A stretch of 64,000 bases of DNA from Lewinellaceae bacterium (lineage in GTDB: Bacteria; Bacteroidota; Bacteroidia; Chitinophagales; Saprospiraceae): positions 185,798 to 249,797 of the forward strand of contig JACJYE010000013.1 of NCBI GenBank assembly GCA_020636255.1, given 5' to 3'. The notes beneath the pieces are model-generated. The model did no database searches. It had not been told where the DNA came from and worked only from the letters and a program-made list of their open reading frames with translations. Position numbers and translations under genes: made by a program. Below, piece after piece: positions 60,901 to 64,000 of this stretch (position 1 is the first letter of the stretch; each line of letters opens with the position of its first letter).

Positions 60901-63900
60901 CTTTTACCTCGGTAGCGTTTATTTTTCCGATACCACGGTCAGTTATACGGTGATGGCCGATTTTGAGGGCCACGAGTTTTTGTCCAACCCCATCTCCGTG
61001 TCTATCTCTCCGGAGAACAGCGTCAAGTCCAATATCATTTTCATCGACAATACGGCTTACATCGCCAGGGGTGTCGTCAGGCATGAGGGCGTCAGCTGCG
61101 GGCTGGAAGGTATTACCGTACGCGCCGTCAGCCTGTTCAACAGCGGTGCAAAGAGCGAAGAGACGGCCACGACCAATGAGGACGGGGAGTACAGCCTGGT
61201 CCTTCGGCCCGGCCAGGCCGGCCTGGTGCAGATCCGCATCGAGATCGATTCCATGCAGGTGCGCACCGATGAGCTGGGCATGGCCAAGGATACCGTCATC
61301 CACCGGTTCATGGCTATGAACGCCACGGCCTTTAACTCCTTCGGCAACTTCCCAAGAGAGTCCGTTATCGATTTTGTAGATACCGTTTCCTACGATGTAG
61401 AACTTGTTGTGACGACGGTCTGCGGAGGCCCGGCTTCCAGCAACGGCCGGTTCGATATCGAGATCAGCACCCGCGACGGTTGCTTCCAGGCCAATGCCCT
61501 TACAGGGGTGAACGGCCGGGCTACTGTCGCTCTGCCTCCGCTCGACGGGCTGATCATAACGGTGAAAGGCGCTGTGCCCAATAGCGTCGAGAACCTGTTG
61601 ATCGTGGATTACCTGCGCTACCGGCCGGGCCGCATCGACCTGCTTGCCCTGCACCTGGATAATACCAGAGCGCATTACAGCCAGGCCGTGCTGGATTCTC
61701 TGGCCTTCAAGAAGCTGGTTTACCACAAACCGGCAACCATAGCCATAGCCAATGAATTTGGAGAGTCCTTCTGTGACGATGCTTCGCAACCGAGAATGAT
61801 CCGGCAGGGGAAAAATTATACGATCCGGTTCAATATTAAGGAAACCCACCTGAGCACCAGCTGCCGGGTAGATGAAGGTATTGTGGTCATCAACAACGCA
61901 GCAGCGGAAAATAACCGGGATACGCTGTTCTATGTGCCGGAGCGCCAGGCGTTCGAGTCGCACAGCTTTAAAGGCGGAACGCCCAACCTGGTAGCGCCCT
62001 ACCGCAAAGGCATCAATGTCAAGTATTTCTCTTCGGTTGGCGACCTGCTGGCAGAGCTCACCATCCCGGTTGTTGTCCTGGGCTCGGCGCCACTTCCTGG
62101 CAGCGACATTATCGTGGACGTTACCGATGATGAAGGCCAGGTCAAACTGCCCATCTATGTGCTCAGAGACCCGCCGGGCGACGGCAGTTTCAGCTCTATA
62201 GAAGAGGGAACGACCATTACCAAATCCCTTACCGACCTGTTCTCCTTCAGAGGCGCCGGGGGGGTGAAGACCGACCTGCAGTTTTCTGCGGCCGGGGTTG
62301 GGTTATTCCTTGAGATCGACGCTAAGGGTGGTGGCAGCACGGCTACGGAAAACAGCTATGAGATGTCCTTTACGACCAGGCAGACGATCTCCACCTCCTC
62401 TACTTCCGACTTCGTGGGGGTTGATGCCGATGTATTGGTAGGTATCGGCGCTTCAACGCAGTACGGCCTGGTCGAGGAAGTGCGCTATGATGAGACGAAC
62501 TGCACACTGCTCAAAGTGCAACGGCTGGATATCTCGCTCAACGAGATCAAAACGGACTGGTATTATACCGTAGGGCAGATCAAGCAGCTGGCCAAGGAAA
62601 AACTGGCCCAGGTTGATGCCGTTAGAGCAGGGACCCTGGAGATCCAGGTTGGCGGTATGGTGCTCGATACGGCCAAAGCCATCGGCCGCCTGACGACCGA
62701 AGCGCAGAACTGGGAGAGCATCCTCGACTACCACTCCCGCCAGTCGGTGCCCTATTACCAGCTTTGCGCCGAAAAAATGGACCCCAACACCTTATGGGGC
62801 GAGGTGCAGTATTATCGTAAAGAAGAAGAGTTCAAGCGCGGCATCGGCGTCTTTGGAGAGGAAGTGGACTTTGATGCGGCAACGGCGCCCATTGAGTTTG
62901 TATCCAGGGTTCAAAAGGCCAAGGAAGCCCGCCGCCGGTTCTGTGCCGACCCCGCTGTTGGTTCCTACAACGCCCAGGACAGTTTCATCCTGAACCAGCC
63001 TTTGTCGGAGATCATCTTCACCACCGACCTCGCTGCGAAATACGAATATTCGGCCCGGGCGGTGGATTACTATCTCGATTCGCTTTATTTATCCGAGGTA
63101 GAGGTATTGTTAAGGCTCAACAACGTGGGAGGTTCACCCTCAGCCCTGTTCCCCGAAATTGAGAACTCTACCTTCTCTGCAGGGGTGAATGTTGAAAAAA
63201 GCGCCACGGTTACCCGGACGACCAGCAGTACGGCCTCCCAACGGGGCTTCTTCGATTTCAGCCTCGTGGCCGGGCCGCTTCTCAACTTTTCAGCTGAAGC
63301 CGGCTTCGGCGTCGTCACTCAGATTGCCGATGCGGAGAGCAAAATCGGTGTGCAATTAGAACTCAACTTCGAGTGGGGCCAGGACCATTACAGTGCCAAA
63401 TCTGTGGAATCGACCTTGTCGTATACCCTCAGCGACGACGACCCCGGCGACCAGTTCAGCGTCACGGCCATCAAAGGGCGCGACCCGGGCCATACGCCCT
63501 ACTTCCAGTTGCTGGGCGGCCGCTCCAGCTGCCCGCCGGAGAATGGTTCAATCGTCCGAGACCAGTTCGACATCTCGTTGTGGGACCCCGAAACGCAGTC
63601 TACATTCGACTTCCAGGAACTGCGCAACCAGGATATCGAAAGCTCCGCCAAGTTCTACTTACAACTGACCAACCTCAGCCCCTTCGGCGAGCAGCGCGAC
63701 CTATTCGTCTACCACGAAGGCGAGAGCAACACCAATGGCGCGTTTCTCTACCTGGCCGGCCAGGAACTCGGCGGCGGCAACTACGATGGGGTGACCTACA
63801 CCTTCATCAACCCCAACCAGCCGGTGATCTTACCGCTGGAGCTCCTGCCTTCGCCGGGCATTTACCAGTACGACAGCATCCAGATCGTGCTGCGGCCGAG

Positions 63901-64000
63901 CTGCTCCGACGGCGACCTCTACCTGCTCGGCGTCCGGGATACGGTCTATATCAGCGCTTACTTCGACCACCCCTGCAGCGATGTGACTATCGCCGCTCCG
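54983..64000 (+). CDS. giant secreted Fn3/FG-GAP surface protein (partial, open at right edge)
   Basis: A reading frame of at least 3006 codons without a stop, running off the window. A signal peptide (residues 1-22, ending HAQ) is followed by a chain of fibronectin-III-like domains (VxxSWxxxxxxxDxFxVYRDG pattern) to about residue 1470, interrupted by carboxypeptidase-regulatory-like segments near 322 and 881. Residues about 1483-1833 contain FG-GAP-type repeats (FGWALGSHQNKLAVGAPFSDSGSG ... NFGFSVTACDEGFAVGAPYF). One more Fn3-like unit (about 1842-1926) and regulatory-like segments (about 1930, 2027) follow. From about 2395 a different module starts with LRDPPGDGSFSS and two Ser/Thr-rich strand blocks (about 2463 and 2740). 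A T9SS sorting domain is expected at the unseen end but cannot be confirmed here. An adhesin or matrix role is inference. Confidence 0.85.
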   Translation, partial: MIRRTLVMLAAVCLSLNYAHAQLTATNGVNDAYIDVSWNLAQACFEDAGNNNEAYPEGVYLELFADGVSIYVEVIDDFIPMSVSNTFRHLVGPGRTVNYSLMLYIQGAGEEVTAMNCSSLSASGSTQAFQPPSNITATDAMRADAVEISWQNKSTLSTSFQVIRKLGAQETLVATLPGTTVVDTTITYVDVFRLDNPLSLENGAQYEYCIRTYNELVDSTFGEQDFAVCDMGSTYDIGLQASDYTFAGRVNLIWNDVSAFADQIVVKRDGDVIATLEDETKIIYSDTDPTFGLNTPYFIQLINDQGVIIVQVTDTGGANPIGAISGFVRSKEGIGIAGVKVKYEVEVLDSLIRDSTFTDFTGRYSFADVFYARQGSFTATADKAGGNITPARQQFVLNNQNPVKEQADFQFNGALFASLDSIALQAFEGLPGADRVNFSWNYFSTADTNHFQLYREGKLVAITDDVAGPPAGLTDRSGKPGYYYTYELRAYTIRNDSIRLVSAKDTLQFPAVEKPTNLVIQDNFDTLSMGVLTLSWDHASDNFSGFRIYRDNVLHAVLDSSVHRYTDYTGLPGATYEYSVSAFRNIDNEIFESGRAFGAPTMFPDFFEPENVVATPVASDNAVVVSWDIPGGFSGQDYYSGFKVFRDGYEIGEIMKGDTTAFKDLLGIPGVSYTYLVKTFVDQPDTVYTSTGVMAAPVNFPEIDTPAFLATGVIGSASIAPDPIYNTTHSNFDGFIVTANGVAFDTLQRNQQSLFFYLNLAGTYTIGLQAYRNINGQAYASAAATQNVNISLENYTLEPPGNLKASEDFPMHVAITWTYPAYKFSSFVVSRDGLTLDTLPTTARAYYDYDVEPGVTHDYLVRAIYNGSQSKFAGGLGSRRNLGVVLGQVVSEANGRNVDSLELRLYNGTNPVGRTFTNPAGFYIFEDLPRWVSSFIFLLEGGVTSVELQTMGRTVEVANTSNGSLSPAVVNRQVTANFTDDFVPDGYPPLPQRDSLVRIIQAVAQPFEFQRKVALSWAVSEGRYDGFEIYRGLKKLGTVAKGEPMFFIDSTGSGGIRYAYLVKPFMFVDGQLASSDGAGAAATFPALAPVQNLTATAGYFGKDNTINLNWSHRTGKVTYYQVERNEQILALVPAGGQLTYEDNTGKPDQQYVYTVKAVLLQEGELLVSDPKTVTVKYPKVGNPRMELTAVQDSNAVRIDWAYKGDYVDGYRIYRGSQLIATLPATDNSYYDLAGKPDSIHEYSVVALLSRNGMDYQSEGSRDTITFPRLRPVLNLAVASVDSLGNTKLSFNYYARGVDYFEMMYMLDFFIPGYSVDTTLMFTRYYNELQNNELTFVDELAIPFSSIDYMVRAVSVRDGVAYYSDNAAVNLNPYPNPPAPMNFSASDGTYENRVELRWDMPLDANIDRFYVLRNFILIAELDSGQRTYTDVFNGIGNAPGGVIEYEIVAIRSVYGLNFYSQYIIDTGYPGLLRAPYNILNDPGATSSFGWALGSHQNKLAVGAPFSDSGSGRVSFYENSNSVWNLSRSYSGASINKREFGKSVDVFGGQVKVGAPGSDSNQGSSIWFGNFTATPFVSPGGGPSSRLAEVVAVTGSRYYLTVQPDSPTPARQLIGNITTLSPLSSTQFITVNQPANPANQKYVSLDASETYIVAGATTGTATEEGFVDVYKRSGNSVTHIKRMDGEENGNNYGVSVSIKGDILAVGADKKQSGGVYIYRVSDSSPYLESIQQITQPALPNNTNTDLFGSSLALSGDYLIVGARNHYDIGSTSNRTGLAYLYKQNGSTYEYIDVLSIPDGLGANGDNFGFSVTACDEGFAVGAPYFGGKGGVFFYSTDLVELWAQKLISVSASDGLYSNQTRVEWVFTGNRDYINGFNVYRDDELLKTVGPEESLFLDTEGIPGKEYTYMVKVVSTSDRESYPKSDKGYRRGIGVLEGDVYTAVGSAPVPGVTITAEAVIDGEKYTYSSITGVNGHFYLGSVYFSDTTVSYTVMADFEGHEFLSNPISVSISPENSVKSNIIFIDNTAYIARGVVRHEGVSCGLEGITVRAVSLFNSGAKSEETATTNEDGEYSLVLRPGQAGLVQIRIEIDSMQVRTDELGMAKDTVIHRFMAMNATAFNSFGNFPRESVIDFVDTVSYDVELVVTTVCGGPASSNGRFDIEISTRDGCFQANALTGVNGRATVALPPLDGLIITVKGAVPNSVENLLIVDYLRYRPGRIDLLALHLDNTRAHYSQAVLDSLAFKKLVYHKPATIAIANEFGESFCDDASQPRMIRQGKNYTIRFNIKETHLSTSCRVDEGIVVINNAAAENNRDTLFYVPERQAFESHSFKGGTPNLVAPYRKGINVKYFSSVGDLLAELTIPVVVLGSAPLPGSDIIVDVTDDEGQVKLPIYVLRDPPGDGSFSSIEEGTTITKSLTDLFSFRGAGGVKTDLQFSAAGVGLFLEIDAKGGGSTATENSYEMSFTTRQTISTSSTSDFVGVDADVLVGIGASTQYGLVEEVRYDETNCTLLKVQRLDISLNEIKTDWYYTVGQIKQLAKEKLAQVDAVRAGTLEIQVGGMVLDTAKAIGRLTTEAQNWESILDYHSRQSVPYYQLCAEKMDPNTLWGEVQYYRKEEEFKRGIGVFGEEVDFDAATAPIEFVSRVQKAKEARRRFCADPAVGSYNAQDSFILNQPLSEIIFTTDLAAKYEYSARAVDYYLDSLYLSEVEVLLRLNNVGGSPSALFPEIENSTFSAGVNVEKSATVTRTTSSTASQRGFFDFSLVAGPLLNFSAEAGFGVVTQIADAESKIGVQLELNFEWGQDHYSAKSVESTLSYTLSDDDPGDQFSVTAIKGRDPGHTPYFQLLGGRSSCPPENGSIVRDQFDISLWDPETQSTFDFQELRNQDIESSAKFYLQLTNLSPFGEQRDLFVYHEGESNTNGAFLYLAGQELGGGNYDGVTYTFINPNQPVILPLELLPSPGIYQYDSIQIVLRPSCSDGDLYLLGVRDTVYISAYFDHPCSDVTIAAP

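Noticed and set aside
60059..61963. 634-residue open frame on the minus strand
   Set aside because: It lies wholly inside the giant plus-strand gene, which has in-frame domains and a signal peptide; the antisense frame has no family resemblance and is a by-product of codon bias.

Overview
The window looks like chromosomal DNA from a member of the Bacteroidota, most likely the Saprospiria (Lewinella / Haliscomenobacter-like). This is inferred from secreted proteins ending in type IX secretion (T9SS) sorting domains, Bacteroidota-type promoters (TTTG or TTG, about 19-20 nt, then TAnnTTTG), frequent ATGA start/stop overlaps, a LytS/LytR-type sensor pair, and very large Fn3/FG-GAP surface proteins. 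No tRNA, rRNA, CRISPR array, phage or insertion-sequence transposase was recognised.

Region 1 (0-19.5 kb) is a mixed housekeeping and secretion region: a YceD/DUF177 protein, a secreted GH27 alpha-galactosidase beside a CE2-like SGNH esterase, two GNAT acetyltransferases, a T9SS beta-propeller-like protein, a MATE exporter, a Cthe_2159-type beta-helix protein coupled to a tiny T9SS-CTD protein, a thioredoxin / histidine kinase / LytTR regulator operon, a Uma2 nuclease-like protein, a DUF1579 protein, an HGSNAT-like membrane acyltransferase and a DUF2807 protein. Short copies of a repeat (core AGCTTGTTTGGAGGCC) sit between or at the ends of several genes.

Region 2 (19.6-28.5 kb) is the most unusual part. 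Three proteins share one ~80-residue helical domain resembling the effector-associated (EAD11-like) adaptors of bacterial conflict systems. Three proteins, two of them the same, carry a short Asn/Gly/Ile beta motif (pattern SKNVVxGSNI..GG..IGD). The partners are an MTA/SAH-nucleosidase-like enzyme, an HTH protein with a PLD-like domain, a membrane-anchored FGE/SUMF1-domain protein, a CsgG-like protein, a small lipoprotein and a small HTH protein. I read this as a signalling or defence island built on homotypic adaptor domains; its activity is not shown by the sequence.

Region 3 (28.6-37.5 kb) is core genome: RecG, RbfA, a GbsR/MarR regulator with a palindromic operator candidate, GcvT, a HEAT-repeat/cyclophilin lipoprotein, an outer-membrane beta-barrel protein and RimO. 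A 3' remnant of a DUF2442-like gene abuts the RecG stop.

Region 4 (37.9-54.5 kb) is a twelve-gene, one-strand, tightly packed cluster. It combines polysaccharide genes (two glycosyltransferases, Wzm/Wzt ABC exporter, O-antigen-ligase/TPR protein) with an unexpected set: thioester-reductase-like SDR, PEP/pyruvate phosphotransferase-like enzyme, P-loop kinase, UbiA prenyltransferase, asparagine-synthetase-like amidotransferase, N-terminal-twitch radical SAM enzyme and transglutaminase-like lipoprotein. It probably makes and exports a modified glycan or glycolipid not obvious from any one gene.

Region 5 (55-64 kb) is one reading frame of at least 3006 codons, open at the right edge: a giant secreted Fn3 / FG-GAP / carboxypeptidase-regulatory-like surface protein.
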